Source: Nectonema munidae (lineage: Eukaryota > Nematomorpha > Nectonematoida > Nectonematidae). From it: a stretch of DNA of 64,000 nt. The notes below the pieces were generated by a model that made no database searches, was not told the origin of the DNA, and was given only the letters and a program-made list of their open reading frames with translations. Location: the NCBI GenBank assembly GCA_030549495.1, contig JAUIRK010001051.1, positions 310,001 to 374,000 of the forward strand. Direction: 5' to 3'. Each line of letters starts with the position of its first letter. The first letter of the stretch is position 1. Made by a program: the position numbers and the translations under genes. Shown piece by piece: positions 11,841 to 22,943 of the stretch.

Positions 11841-13256
11841 AACTTTCTAAACTTTGCGGTACATTTCGTGATCAACACACTACAAACTTAGGCGTCTTTG
11901 GAAATAGAATAGCAATGGCAGTAATGCGCATATAGGAAAATAATATATTTCATAAGTATTGATTGCTAAAAATATTGAATATTGAGAACTTATGCTTTTT
12001 CTTACTGTTCTAAAGAAAATTGTCAACTTCGTTCCCAACAAGCATTTTATATAGAAATGTGTTTAAAAGATTTGAGGTTTTTAAGCCAAAAAAATCCGAA
12101 AATTTTACACAATTTTTCCCAATGAGGGTATACGCTCTAAGCAGGAAAGGCGATAAGAGGAGGGCTTCGTTGGGCTATATATTTACCAAGTGTAGAAAAT
12201 ACTTTCAAGTTTTGTGTCTACTTTATATCTTTACCCTTAAGTTCCTTTTAACGATAATTTTTATTAAATATCTTACTTTGAATCAGAGCTGCAGTGTCGG
12301 AAGAAGAAGAAGAATTAATCCATTTGTTTCCAATCTTCTGAAAGGAAACGGGGACGAACCCTTGTTTTGAATTCAATCAAATATAGATAACTGAAGTCTT
12401 TTGCGTCCCCTTTGGCTAAATAAAAGGGCTAATGAAAAATAGTAAATCTTGGGTCATGGGCATTTTCATTTTTCGTTTGTAGACAGAGATAGACAACTGC
12501 GTTGTATACATATCATCAGTATATATCCGGTGAAAAGTCCTGCAAGTCTTTATTTTGTAGACAAGTACTAGGTCTAAGCGCGCCAACTCGCTTTGCTTGT
12601 ATAAACCATTTTAAGTTGTAAAGTATCTCTTTTAAAGTAAATGACTAAATAGATTATATTTATGCGATAAATGAAATATTGATTAATTATTTTCTTGTTT
12701 TAAATTAAAAAAGTTTTTTGATATAATATTTTTATCATAATTAGGCAAATGAATATTGTGCAATGATATTGTGTCAAATGCAATGTTTAAAATTATTAGC
12801 ATCTGAATCTATAAAGTCATATTATTAAATTTAAATACCCTCCTACAATAAAACACGTAATATTTTAATCCAATTCAAAAAACTAAACGAAAATTTAGAA
12901 CTTAAAAAGACAATTTTGAATGTATAAAAAGGACAATTCTGAACTTAAAATGGTTTATATTATTATTGAGTATATTTATGACAATGGCTGAGTCTCGCGT
13001 TCCAAAAAGACCGTATATTATATACAATATAGATCGGATGGAGATATAAAAATGATGCACCCATGAGGGTTAACTTAAAGAAACCACAATACTTTATGGA
13101 GTAAAAAAGAAAAAATAGAAAATGTCTTGAAATAAAATATCATTCTAATTCGGATTAATTTATAAACTTCGATCAAAAAATGCAAACCACTTTAAATTCT
13201 GCTAGAAACAAAGACTTACGTATAATCTCGATTTTGCTCCTTATTTAAACGGTTAA

Positions 13257-13755
13257 CGGCCAGAGTCGACTTTACAAAAATAAAATCGTCTGCGTTTATC
13301 AATGCTCTTTAACCCATTAAGTCCCAATGTTCCCATTTGGGAACATAAGTAATTTCATCTTCGTCTGCTTTTTTCAATGACTTTGAATATAAATCGTCTG
13401 CGTTTTTTTAGATATCGTCTGATTTCTATGGTACTTAATGGATTAACCCGTTTACGATCAGTATAATCAGACGATATCCAATGTAAAGCAGAAGATTTGT
13501 ATTAAAAGGCATTGATAAACGCAGACGATTTTATTTATAAGGTGTCACATATAGGTCACGTTGGTTGTATATGGGTTAACCCGTTAACGCCAGAGTCGAC
13601 TTTACAAAAATGTGATTCGTCTGCGTTTTGCTTTTAAATACAAATCTGCTTTATACTAGATATCGTCTGATTATTCTGGTCGTTAACGTGTTAATACAAA
13701 TCTTCTGTTTTACATTAGATATCGTCTGATTATTATTATTATGGTCGTTAGTGGG
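13257..13755. mobile_element. TTAA MITE split by three further TTAA MITEs (nested stack)
   Basis: The outer MITE begins after TTAA 13253-13256 and ends before TTAA 13756-13759. Its two halves (13257-13308 and 13695-13755) are separated at an internal TTAA by three head-to-tail MITEs, at 13313-13442, 13447-13575 and 13580-13690, which share TTAAs at 13309, 13443, 13576 and 13691. The halves together match the inverted copy at 13447-13575 across the split (TATCAATG...TAATACAAATCTTCTG), which shows what the site looked like before insertion. All members carry CGTCTGCG and ATATCGTCTG motifs. Confidence 0.85.
13313..13442. mobile_element. TTAA MITE, near-identical to the copy at 1745-1874
   Basis: 130 bp between TTAA 13309-13312 and 13443-13446, with ends CCCATTAAGT/CCATTAAGTA. 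Apart from its termini it is almost base-for-base the same as the MITE at 1745-1874. Confidence 0.85.
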
Positions 13756-15409
13756 TTAAAATAGAAAATATTAAAAATATTAGAGATCAGATGCAACACT
13801 CCTTCTCGCGCGAATAATGGCGCATTTTAAATACTTACCTACAACAGTAAAAATGAAATTATAAAATTTATCATAACATGATGGCCTTTCATTAAGATGT
13901 CGATAGATTTCAAATAAATTCAATAAAAAATTTGCTATTGTATAGCGATCAAATTTGGGAAGAGATATAGATATCTTCCAAAACCTGAAGAGGTTGGACA
14001 ATATCTCATAATTGTCTTCCAAAACTCAAAAGGATGAAGGCGTGCGACAACTCCTCATAATTGTATTCACTACAAGCGATTACATCAACATCACTTGTTC
14101 TCCGCCTTTTTACACTGCGATATACTTTGGTTTAAATTTCGAAACTTTGGACGCCCATACGATAAAATCTTTTTTTAGTTTAAACACAAAATTTTAGTGC
14201 ATCAACATAACTATAAAAATGCCCTGCCCACAAAATACACTGCATTTTTTTAATTCGACGAGACTCCTTAATACAAATTTGCATAATGCGACACAACTCG
14301 TAAACAAAAATTTTATATTCGTTATTACTCGTTAATACGAAATTGGAATGGGTGTTGAATCTTGATATAAAATGCGCAATGGACGAAAATTATTTAAAGA
14401 TGCCTAAAAAAGTTCTTCTGAATGCATGACTTTTTAATCCAGAATTTTTTTTCAAACTTTCACTATTCTATTAACACTTTTTTATATAGATGTCGATTCT
14501 TTTGGTTCGATTTTTAAATCAACTACAGAAGTGACTTGATTCATGCGTTCCTCTTAGACAAGGCATGAAAGTTACCCAAGAGAAACGTTTTTGATGGACC
14601 TTCATAAAATGAGATGTATATGCCAAAATTAGGAAAGCTCTTCGCTTAATTGAATCATACCCTAACGACCCTTTTGGTAGTTATTGTTGTTCATATGATA
14701 AGGCAAAGTCGGTAGGTTTCATAAAATTGAATTGAAAGAGATCACGACTTTATTGAAGTAGTTGAATGTAAATTTGTTGTTCAGTTGGAATTGGTAGCTG
14801 GATGCGATTTAGGAATAACTCGATCTGTCTACATTACATTGAGATCTTTTGAACTTTTTAGTCACAGAGTCATCTTGTTACTACGGCAATGATTTAACTG
14901 TCTGTTCTTCTCACATGACCAAGCATGATATGGTGTTACCTTCAGGGCGTATTGAGATAAAAATTGGAAGCAGGTTGTCAATAGGTGAATGAGTTTCTAC
15001 AAATCTTAAATTTATATGAATCAGTATTCCATTCCCTAAGTGATACGGGATAATTACATAATATTGAAACTTTGTGCAGAAAATAATGCAAGTGCAAAAT
15101 AAACTCCATTAGATCCAATGAAAAGCGGAGAATAATTAAAGTTACCATATGTAGGTGAACATTTTTTAAAGCAGAAAAATAATTGAAACCAATAAAGACT
15201 AACTTAGGCTGCATAAAGTTTGTGAAGCAAAGTCTATTATTGAGTAAACATGCCTGAGAAAGTGAGAAGGTGAGGTTATATTCACTACAAGAGGAGATAA
15301 ATCGGAGGATATGCTCTTTTAATTGGTCGGGTTCAAGAGCATAACTTAATCTTATGATTCCCGAAATAGTTTTCATATGCTAAATTTAATAAACTTCGTT
15401 TTCTTTCAG

Positions 15410-15851
15410 GTTTGTTAGCTACGAATTTGAAGAAGATCCTAATGAGATGTACAGTTCTCAAATGGTCACTTGCATTTTCTGCGTTTCCTGCTTTCAGTAT
15501 ATCACGAGCGCCATCACAAACTCACAAGGTCCTCCCTTTCGACTGTCAATCCTCTCCAACAAGTTATTTTCATCTGGAATAGGGATAGCTGTTGCATCTT
15601 CAGTCTATTTAACTCTCGCTCCATCCCCCGCTCTTGCTTCCTTTGCCCACATGAAGCTGCCTCCCTCATACCTTGCCCGACTCCTACTTCTAATGATTTC
15701 CTTCTCTAACTTCCTCACTTCCTGTTTCGTTGAGACTTTCATTCTCGAGAAATGCATTGCTCCCTATTTCACCAACTACAACGTTCTACTTAAGAAAAAG
15801 AAGTCCAAATGGGAACACTTTGCACCTCCCGTCACACACTCCAAATTGTGA
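15410..15851 (+). CDS. ATP13A: P5B-type ATPase, alternative last exon B
   Basis: Second homologous terminal exon. The acceptor TTCTTTCAG ends at 15409. The first G completes the Trp left open by the exon ending at 6031, as in exon A. It reads FVSYEFEEDPNEMYSSQM..., then VSCFQYITSAITNSQGPPFR (the conserved FQY helix), two more hydrophobic segments and a longer basic tail (LLKKKKSKWEHFAPPVTHSKL) before TGA at 15849-15851. The basic tail resembles the usual ATP13A C-terminus more than exon A does. An AATAAA at 15931 lies 80 bases after the stop. There is no second set of upstream ATP13A exons between 6.8 and 15.4 kb, so this is not a separate tandem gene. It is either an alternative to exon A or the main 3' end. 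Confidence 0.88.
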
Positions 15852-15930
15852 AAATATCATCGGCCACTGTGCTGTTCAATTTCTTTTCAACTCCAAAAAA
15901 TAGAAAAATTAATGCCCTTTTTATTTTGGA

Positions 15931-15936
15931 AATAAA
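15931..15936 (+). promoter_or_regulatory. Candidate poly(A) signal for last exon B
   Basis: AATAAA 80 bases after the stop codon of ATP13A last exon B. The spacing is almost the same as for exon A (86 bases). Confidence 0.5.
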
Positions 15937-16427
15937 TACCCTTTTTCACTGTCATGCTTGTTTGGGCAGCCTTTCTTCAAAATGTTTTTATTTTTTGCTT
16001 GTGACTTGTGTGTTGTATTTTTCGTCCAAAAACTCAACTTTCACATTTTTCCTAGTCCATCATCATTCATCGTATCAAAAAGAATAGGGCAAACCACAGC
16101 ACTCAAGTTATGCTTAGAAAATTTTCAGCCAAGCAAGTTTCAATATGAGAGTGAGGATAATCTACGGGTTGTCCACATCTCAACCTACATGCGAGAATCT
16201 CAATACTTGTGAATTTTCACGACCAAAAAAAGAGAGTTTGAATACTGAATTAACAAAGTTTACAAGCTAATTCTTACAGTGAGTTCCATTGTTGATATTA
16301 AAGAATGGATATTTCTATATTTGCCTCAGGATAACATTTTCAAGTAACTGATACATTGCATGTATCTCTCGATTAATTGAGCCTAATGTTTTCCCCAGAA
16401 TTTTTCGTGGCCGGAGTCTGGTTAACC

Positions 16428-16685
16428 CGCTATCCTTGACCACCTCGTCCCAAATATATTTTAACTGTTCGTTGGTTAGTTTGAGTTGGTATTACAAAGA
16501 GGCGACTTGGTTTTTCTGCGATTGACTGCAAACCTTTCAGCGGCATTGTTTTAAGTTGTCGGTATTGCATCGAAGGAAAGAATATTCTTTCATAACTGGA
16601 GAGGAATGTCATGATGAGGAATCGAACCTGTGATAGCCCGATCAAGACCCTATGCTTCAACCAATATGCCATCATCAACATAGCC
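16428..16685 (-). mobile_element. tRNA-derived SINE, family B, copy 1
   Basis: On the reverse strand it starts with an A-box-like TGGCATATTGGTT and a B-box GGTTCGATTCC (rc of 16618-16628), typical of a tRNA-derived RNA polymerase III head. A body follows with GAATATTCTTTCCTTCGATGC, which is shared with copies at ~30.1 kb and ~22.5 kb and, in part, ~62.4 kb. Confidence 0.75.
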
Positions 16686-17016
16686 GCATTTTTCTATAAA
16701 TTATAAAATTGTCTTAAAGTATTTATGGCTGATTTCATTTATTGTATTCAAAAATTTAACAAATATGTAGTCAAAGGGTTAAAATGTGAAATTAATATGA
16801 TTCAAAAGAGAAACACTACAACATTAAGATTGACAGGCAAAAATAGATTTGTATATCATTCATTGCGTGTGTAAGTATGTAGGCATGGCAACTTCCAACA
16901 AGAGGCCTCATTTCAGGGCAGGAGCGGATCTTGAATGTACTTTATCCCAGGGCTATTTTATAACAATTTTTTCTAAATTTTCTGTATGCAAAATCATTGT
17001 GAATGAATGCCTAGAG

Positions 17017-17333
17017 CAGTGGTTCTCAACAACGGTCCTGAAGGCCCCATGTGGCCCTCAGCTTCTTGTTTTGTGGCGCACATAGCAGTTGCAGGAAAAA
17101 TAGGCTCACAATCCCATATTAAAATAGTCAAAATTTTGCACATTTTTTGATTTATTAATTGTATGATATATACGCAGCAATTTAGATTCAGTTTAAAAGC
17201 AACTAGAATAATATTTCAGAATTAATTAAAAAACGCTTTTTATAAAAACGGATTTCATCATTTTAGTGCGGCCCTCTGGTGTCATGTTGGTTCATAATTT
17301 GGTCCTTTGTTTAAAAAAGGTTGAGAACCACTG
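17017..17333. mobile_element. hAT MITE, 317 bp (CAGTGGTTCTCAAC ends)
   Basis: Inverted ends CAGTGGTTCTCAAC / CAGTGGTTCTCAAC, flanked by the 8-bp duplication GCCTAGAG (17009-17016) and GCCTAGAC (17334-17341). The ends are of the widespread ZBED/Charlie-Buster hAT type. It contains GGCCCCATGTGGCCCTC and GTGCGGCCCTCTGG as inverted subterminal motifs. Non-coding. Confidence 0.88.
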
Positions 17334-18009
17334 GCCTAGACTATTACGTTATAGAATTACTCGTCTTACACATGTAACGGATCTAAAATACACTCTTCTT
17401 TCACAAAGGGAAATTAATTCTGATTGAACTATACACTGATATAGCGAAAAATTCGCAATGGGAAAAAAAAAATCTTTGTTAAAATAAAATTTCCAGTCAA
17501 TTAACATTTTTTTTCATAAAACAGATTCGATGCTAAGATCGTAAGATGATTGATTGGAAAAAAGGTATTTATAACAAATCATAAAAATTTACCTAGCACA
17601 CGTTTTTCAAAAAAACAAGGGTTTGCGTGCAGGTAGGATGGGATGCGACACTTTTAAGTTCCATAGTAATATTTAAAAAATTAAATGACAATTAGGTCAT
17701 TATGATTGATACAAAATATAGATGTTTTCTTTTTTCCTTATTGATCTAATGCACAAGAAGAAAAATGTATTTGTGATGATTATATTTATGCATCCGTTCA
17801 TCAAAGCCAAAAATTAATTGCGTAGCGACAATTTTTTAAGCTTTGGAGCTGAAAAATATAATTAAGCTGACGCATCTTCTCTTTTATTGCTGTATACATT
17901 AAAAAATATTGATTGAGTTTTTTGATTTTTATTTTTTTGTTGTGAGTAGTGCATACATTAATTGATTTGGCGTATGTAGCATCTGTTCATGAAATATGAT
18001 GAATTACTA

Positions 18010-18570
18010 TCTACAAAGATGATCTACAGGAATTGACGCTGGCACAGGAAAGAATTACGAGAAGGTGTAAAGGAGAAATCAGAACTTTATGAAATTATCG
18101 TTATAAAGAGTAGAGACAAACCTACTGTACCAATAACTTGGGATCAGGCTAAAACGTTCAAAATTGTCGCTATTCATGGAAGCACTTTGCATTCAGATGT
18201 TCACATTTTAGCGAAAAATAATGCCAAGAAGAAAGGAGAAACTACCTGCCTTACTCCGTCAAAGCAGGTAGCAGAAGGTGGCCAATTCATGTTTTCTACA
18301 ATGTAATAGATCTTGCTCTGATAAATAGTTCGATTGTTTACAAAATTGTAGGCAAATCATTAGTCTTCGACATTTTATTCAAAGAATCGTTGAAGAGCTC
18401 TGTGAAATTAAAAATCTACAACTTCCTGATTTGATTGACTCAGTGGATTTGCCTGAAAAGCTTCATCTTACTTGCTCTACTTTGAAATGTCGTAATAGAA
18501 TAAGGGTCGCAATTGAATTCGGTTCAATGAAAATGTTAAAATTATATTGGTAAATCGCAAATACCTTTGT
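18010..18570 (+). pseudogene. piggyBac transposase C-terminal remnant
   Basis: Broken plus-strand coding for the C-terminal third of a family-A-like piggyBac transposase: STLHSDVHI...NAKKKGETTC (as in the 7.8-kb copy), then RRWPIHVFYNVIDLALINSSIVYKIVGKS, then FIQRIVEELCEIKNLQLPDL. Several frame changes separate these pieces. No TTAA-flanked ends could be placed. Confidence 0.7.
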
Positions 18571-18596
18571 GGCATCAGTGTACTACAGGCAAAAAT

Positions 18597-19021
18597 CGGT
18601 CAGACTTAAGACCCCAAAACACAGCAAATAATTTTAAAGCATTATAAAAAAAGATGGTTAGACTCAAAACCCCAAAAAAAAATTCGAAAGTTTTAAGGAT
18701 CTTTTTTGTAGTGCTTTAGAAATATTTGTCGTTTTTGGCAATTTTTGAGGTGATTTGGGATTTTTGCGGTGTTTTGTAATGTTTTGGGGTGTTTTGAGGA
18801 ATTTTTAAGATCTTTTTTGTAGTGCCTTACAATTATTTGCCGTGTTTTGGGATGTTTTGAGGTTCTTTCAGTTATTTCTGGGTTTTGTAGTGCTTTAGAA
18901 CTATTTGGCGTATTTTGAAGTGTTTCCTGTTATTTCTGGGTGTTTCGGGGCTTTTATCTAACCCTCTTTTTTGTAGTGCTTTAGAATTATTTGGCGTGTT
19001 TTGGGGTGTTTAGTCTGACCC
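18597..19021. mobile_element. Non-autonomous element with 9-bp target duplication and internal tandem repeats
   Basis: A 425-bp element flanked by perfect GGCAAAAAT repeats (18588-18596 and 19022-19030). The inverted ends are GGTCAGACTTAAGACCCC and GGTCAGACTAAACACCCC, both continuing AAAACAC. The inside is built from degenerate tandem copies of a ~70-bp unit containing TTTTTTGTAGTGCTTTAGAA. The 9-bp duplication fits Mutator-like elements, but no transposase is present. A related end occurs at 52495-52693. Confidence 0.8.
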
Positions 19022-19294
19022 GGCAAAAATAAAATCTTTAATTATGCGCTGTTATTCTCAACAATTTAAAAAGGGTGTGAAAATGTTTTGAACTATCACT
19101 TTGTGTGATGAAGTTTTGAATTCAATAAAAAACTGCATAACTTTTCTTATATCTATGATTTAAAAAAATCAAGGTTGTCATTGAAGATTCTAAGTCACAG
19201 CATACAAATTTTTCTATACATAAGATTTTTAAAACTCTTGTCGTGACTTCTTTTTTGGCTTTGGTATTCTCCTTCGCACAACACTCGCTGCAAG

Positions 19295-19882
19295 GGTCGA
19301 CAGACATTTCGCACCATGGACAAATTGTCTCATAGGCTATTTGTTTCATCCATCTTTGTTTATTATATGTGTAAAATTATTAAAAAATTTTATATTCTTG
19401 TTTATTTTATCTCTATTAAATGATTTCAAATTAATCATTTTATCTCTTAATTTTTTTATCACTTTTAAAAAGCCATTTTTCAAAAAACTAAATAAAATTA
19501 AAATATAGCTTATTTAAAAATTTTATTTTTATCGAGATGAGTTGTGATATTAGGCAAAACGTTTATATGCCAAAACGTTTTATGAAAAAAGCGTAAAAAG
19601 AGTCTAAAAAATTGAAAAAACGGTCTTATTAAAACAATAGTGCTAATTGATCTGCATAAATAGAGTAAATTGTCTATGGCAGGAATTGTATTATAAAAAT
19701 AGAGCAAATTTTTAATGGAAAGAATTGTCTTATGAAAATAAAAGGACTAGAGGTTTTATAAAACTAATATAGGGCTATACTAATATGAAGAGGATATTTT
19801 ATAAAGATAATGGGGCAAATTGAGCGAATTGTCCATGGGACGAACTGTCTCATCAAAATAATGGGGCGAAATGTCTGAGGAC
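19295..19882. mobile_element. Second non-autonomous element with 9-bp target duplication
   Basis: A 588-bp element flanked by perfect CGCTGCAAG (19286-19294, 19883-19891). The inverted ends share CAGACATTTCGC. The interior repeats motifs of the type GGCGAATTGTCCATGGGACGAATTGTC in both halves. Non-coding; the open frame on the reverse strand at 19122-19349 is a by-product of the repeat. The duplication length suggests a Mutator-like helper. Confidence 0.8.
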
Positions 19883-22435
19883 CGCTGCAAGATATCCAAC
19901 ATTCACACTTCGCGCACAGTGTTTTTGTTTGCGATATCAGGAATCAAATAAAAAGATGAGGAAAGAATGCATTACAAGTAAAACTTTTTGAATCGCGCTA
20001 ATCAAAACCTTGCAGCATATATTAAACCGATTATTATTATTATTATTACCAAAACAGCTTTCTGGTACGCTTTCTTTTATAAAAAGATTTTCCTTGCAGA
20101 TTTCTACTAGTTGTTCTACCTATGTACTGAACTTCATCCAAAATTTAGTAAAACAAAAAATTACTTTTTTTTAACGTCAAAACAGGACCGCATAAAGTTG
20201 AAATATTTAGGGGAATATTTTTTTAATTATGATCCAAAATTTTGGATCAAAAAGTCCTGAAATGTTTTCAAAGATGAAACTAATGTTGTGGAAGGAGGAA
20301 ATGAAAATTAGATGTGGTTTCGCTTCCGGTCCAAAACATATGAATACATAGCATTAAATTTTTTGTGCAATATTGCATATCGTGAATCTAAAAAATGGTT
20401 GTACTGAAAGGGCTTTTCGGGTGAATGCGTGATCGTGTGAATGTTTTGTGTTGCATTTAGAGCGTTGTCACATGTGAGTGGGTTTCTGAGAATCGTGAAC
20501 AGAAAATGTAGGCGGGTACGGGTTCACAGAGAGTGGGAGAAAGCGAATTCGAACATATTTGTCTTGAGCGCATGAGGCTCTCTAGGTGGTACATTGCGCC
20601 AGAACCTTTTTTCCCATTTGGGGTACACATATGTTCATTGCAAATTTGAGCATCTCATTAAGTCATTTTACTGGTGTACCTCGAAAAAATGAGTATAGTT
20701 TTATTTAAATATTCTCTTTTCAGTCAAGATGTACTTTTGCATTTTGAAATAATTCAGCGCTGCACTGTCAATCATAATTCGGCCAATTTCGCAAACTCGT
20801 GTGATAGCATATTCTAATTAAACAACGTTGTTGGCCTTTGAAGCGAGTATTTCACACATTTACAATATTACTTGGCGAAAGACATGTGGCTGAGCAAGTT
20901 GATACATCCAATTAAAATTTAAATGAAATTGAAGAATATTAAATTTTGCTACACATCAGAGAGTTGAAAGAACGCAAATTTCATTTGAAATGCATTGCAC
21001 ATAAAGTTATCCCTCGGGTTTAGTTGAAAAATTTATCCTTTGAATTAAAAACTAGGGATTTCTTTCAGACTTCCTATATTTCGCGAAATAATTTTAAACT
21101 GTCATACTTTTTGATTCCTTGTGAAACAAAGTTATCCATTCATAGATTACTACGTCAATAATTAAATTTCCATAGGGCAAAGTAATGCAATTGTTCTATG
21201 AAATATTACTCAAACTTTCTTTTGCAAAGTGGTGCTTCGTGCTAACTTCTGAAAAAAGAAATTTAATTGAGCAGGCGACAAAGCAGAAAACATGGATTCA
21301 TTTAAGTATGAAATTATTTTTAATAATTTCAAGTAAAAGTTTAAAGCAAAAGAAAAATATTTTTTAAAGTTTGAAAAATTTTCAAGGTCAGAAAATGGTA
21401 GGATAGATACGAGAGATAGGATAAAATCGTATTATTTCTCGCACACTAGCTTTATTTTTAAACTCTTAATTCCGGTGACGCCTGTAACTGTTGGTGATAT
21501 TTTATCTCGATGTAAACATATCCAAAGGGATGTTTGATATGGTTGAAAGATGATTTATCTTTGCACAAAAAGATGAAACCTTACTATATTTAAATTCTAA
21601 AGAGATTTAAAGCATCTGTTCACAATAGTAAAACGAATATTAGAGCATCGAACGAGTATATCATCAGTATAAATTTTTACGCTTCCTTATGTGCCCTGTA
21701 GTGCATGCCTTCATTTTGCATCTCCCTACCAAAGGAAAACATGGTGGTCTTTTTCAAATCGTCTTTACCTTCAGCAAAATGGGCTATTTCATCTCATGAA
21801 GAGGATTTTTAAAAGTTTTTTACATGACTTCTTGTATTAAATAAAAGTTCTCATTTGTAAAACCCTTTTTCAAAAAGTTGAATGGAAATGAATGATAGAT
21901 AACAAAAGCATGCCTTACTTCTCTTATGAATGCGGTATCGGAGGTTTAGACAATTTCACGAAGGCTTTCGAAAAATTCAATCCCATATCAAAGGGTATTG
22001 TGAATTTCCAATAGCATGATAACAAAATAGAATAGGATTCTTTTTATAGATTTCACTTTCATAAGTAAAGTGCACGCAATTTTTGAGCTCTAGTTCTTTA
22101 TCAGCCATGAAGCATGGGGATTCGTTTAACTAATCAATCTTACACCTTGGAATTAACTAATTTCCAGATTGTTAAGTTAGCTAACCAATTATTATTATTA
22201 TTATCTATAACTTTACACTTATTTTGCTATGTTTTTCTTCGTTATTTTGTCACAGCGCAAGCTGTCGCCATTTTAGCTGCACACCAACTAAAACAGTCCT
22301 TCTATCGAATATCGACCGATGTAGCGTATTATGCGAGCTTAAAAATTTTCATCACAAAACACAATCCCCCCTATAACTCGTGTACCATGACAGTTTTTTT
22401 AGTAAAGGCAGAAAAGAATTCCAAGCTTTATCAGC

Positions 22436-22560
22436 ACATGGCCTAGTGGTGAGAATATAGGATCTCAATCAATATGGTTTGGGTTAGATTCCCGATCGTG
22501 ACTATCCTCACCATCTATCCGATTATTCTTTCCTTGGATTTAAAAATCTTATTAGGTTCT
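22436..22560 (+). mobile_element. tRNA-derived SINE, family B, copy 2 (partial)
   Basis: A-box-like TGGCCTAGTGG at 22440-22450 and B-box-like GGGTTAGATTCCC about 45 bases on, then a body with GATTATTCTTTCCTTGGAT matching family B. The 3' part is lost or too diverged to see. Confidence 0.65.
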
Positions 22561-22943
22561 TTGGAGATACCTTTTAAATGTAGTCTTTTTAATTCAGTGG
22601 GAAATCGTTTTCGTTCGTATACTTTCTACACTTTACTGTGTTCAAGCATAAGCGTGGTAAAAAGTTTTCAACGTGTGTCTCTTAAAAAGTCGAATGATAA
22701 TAGCGAGTATATAGGGAACATAGAGCAGGTCAAAACATCACTCTCTCAAATAAACCTGATATTTGGTAAAAAGAGATTTTTAAAGTGAAATTTTGAAATA
22801 TGATTTTGAGCAAATATAAAGCTGTAAATAGCGCAAATATAATACATTCCAACTTTTAATGTTTTTTGTTTTTAATATTTAAAAAAAACGGTACAAATCT
22901 CTATAATGTAAATATAATCGCAAGATAGAGTATTTTATAAGTA

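Larger units (their letters stand above)
6892..15409 (+). other. Long ATP13A intron / inter-exon region rich in transposons
   Basis: Lies between the two alternative ATP13A last exons. If exon B is used, the intron is 6032-15409 (9.4 kb). It holds a piggyBac copy (7283-9371), a hAT MITE (10182-10346), a TTF-type hAT remnant (~10540-11840) and the TTAA MITE stack (13257-13755). The remaining stretches 9376-10170, 11840-13250 and 13760-15390 are AT-rich and show no gene or recognisable repeat. Confidence 0.6.
16690..22435. other. Intergenic region of repeats
   Basis: No host gene is recognised. It contains a hAT MITE (17017-17333), a piggyBac remnant (~18010-18570) and two elements with 9-bp duplications (18597-19021, 19295-19882). 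The stretch 20400-20620 is somewhat richer in G+C than its surroundings but has no coding signal. The stretch 20620-22430 shows nothing recognisable. Confidence 0.6.

Noticed and set aside
13780-14022. 80-codon reverse-strand frame with a protein-like composition
   Set aside because: No recognisable motif, no good splice sites with a partner, and it lies in an intron full of repeats.
15410-15851. Last exon of a separate tandem ATP13A gene
   Set aside because: No other ATP13A exons occur between 6.8 and 15.4 kb, and the splice phase fits the gene upstream.
20400-20620. G+C-richer stretch considered as an exon or promoter
   Set aside because: No open frame of note, no splice-site pair and no motif I can name.
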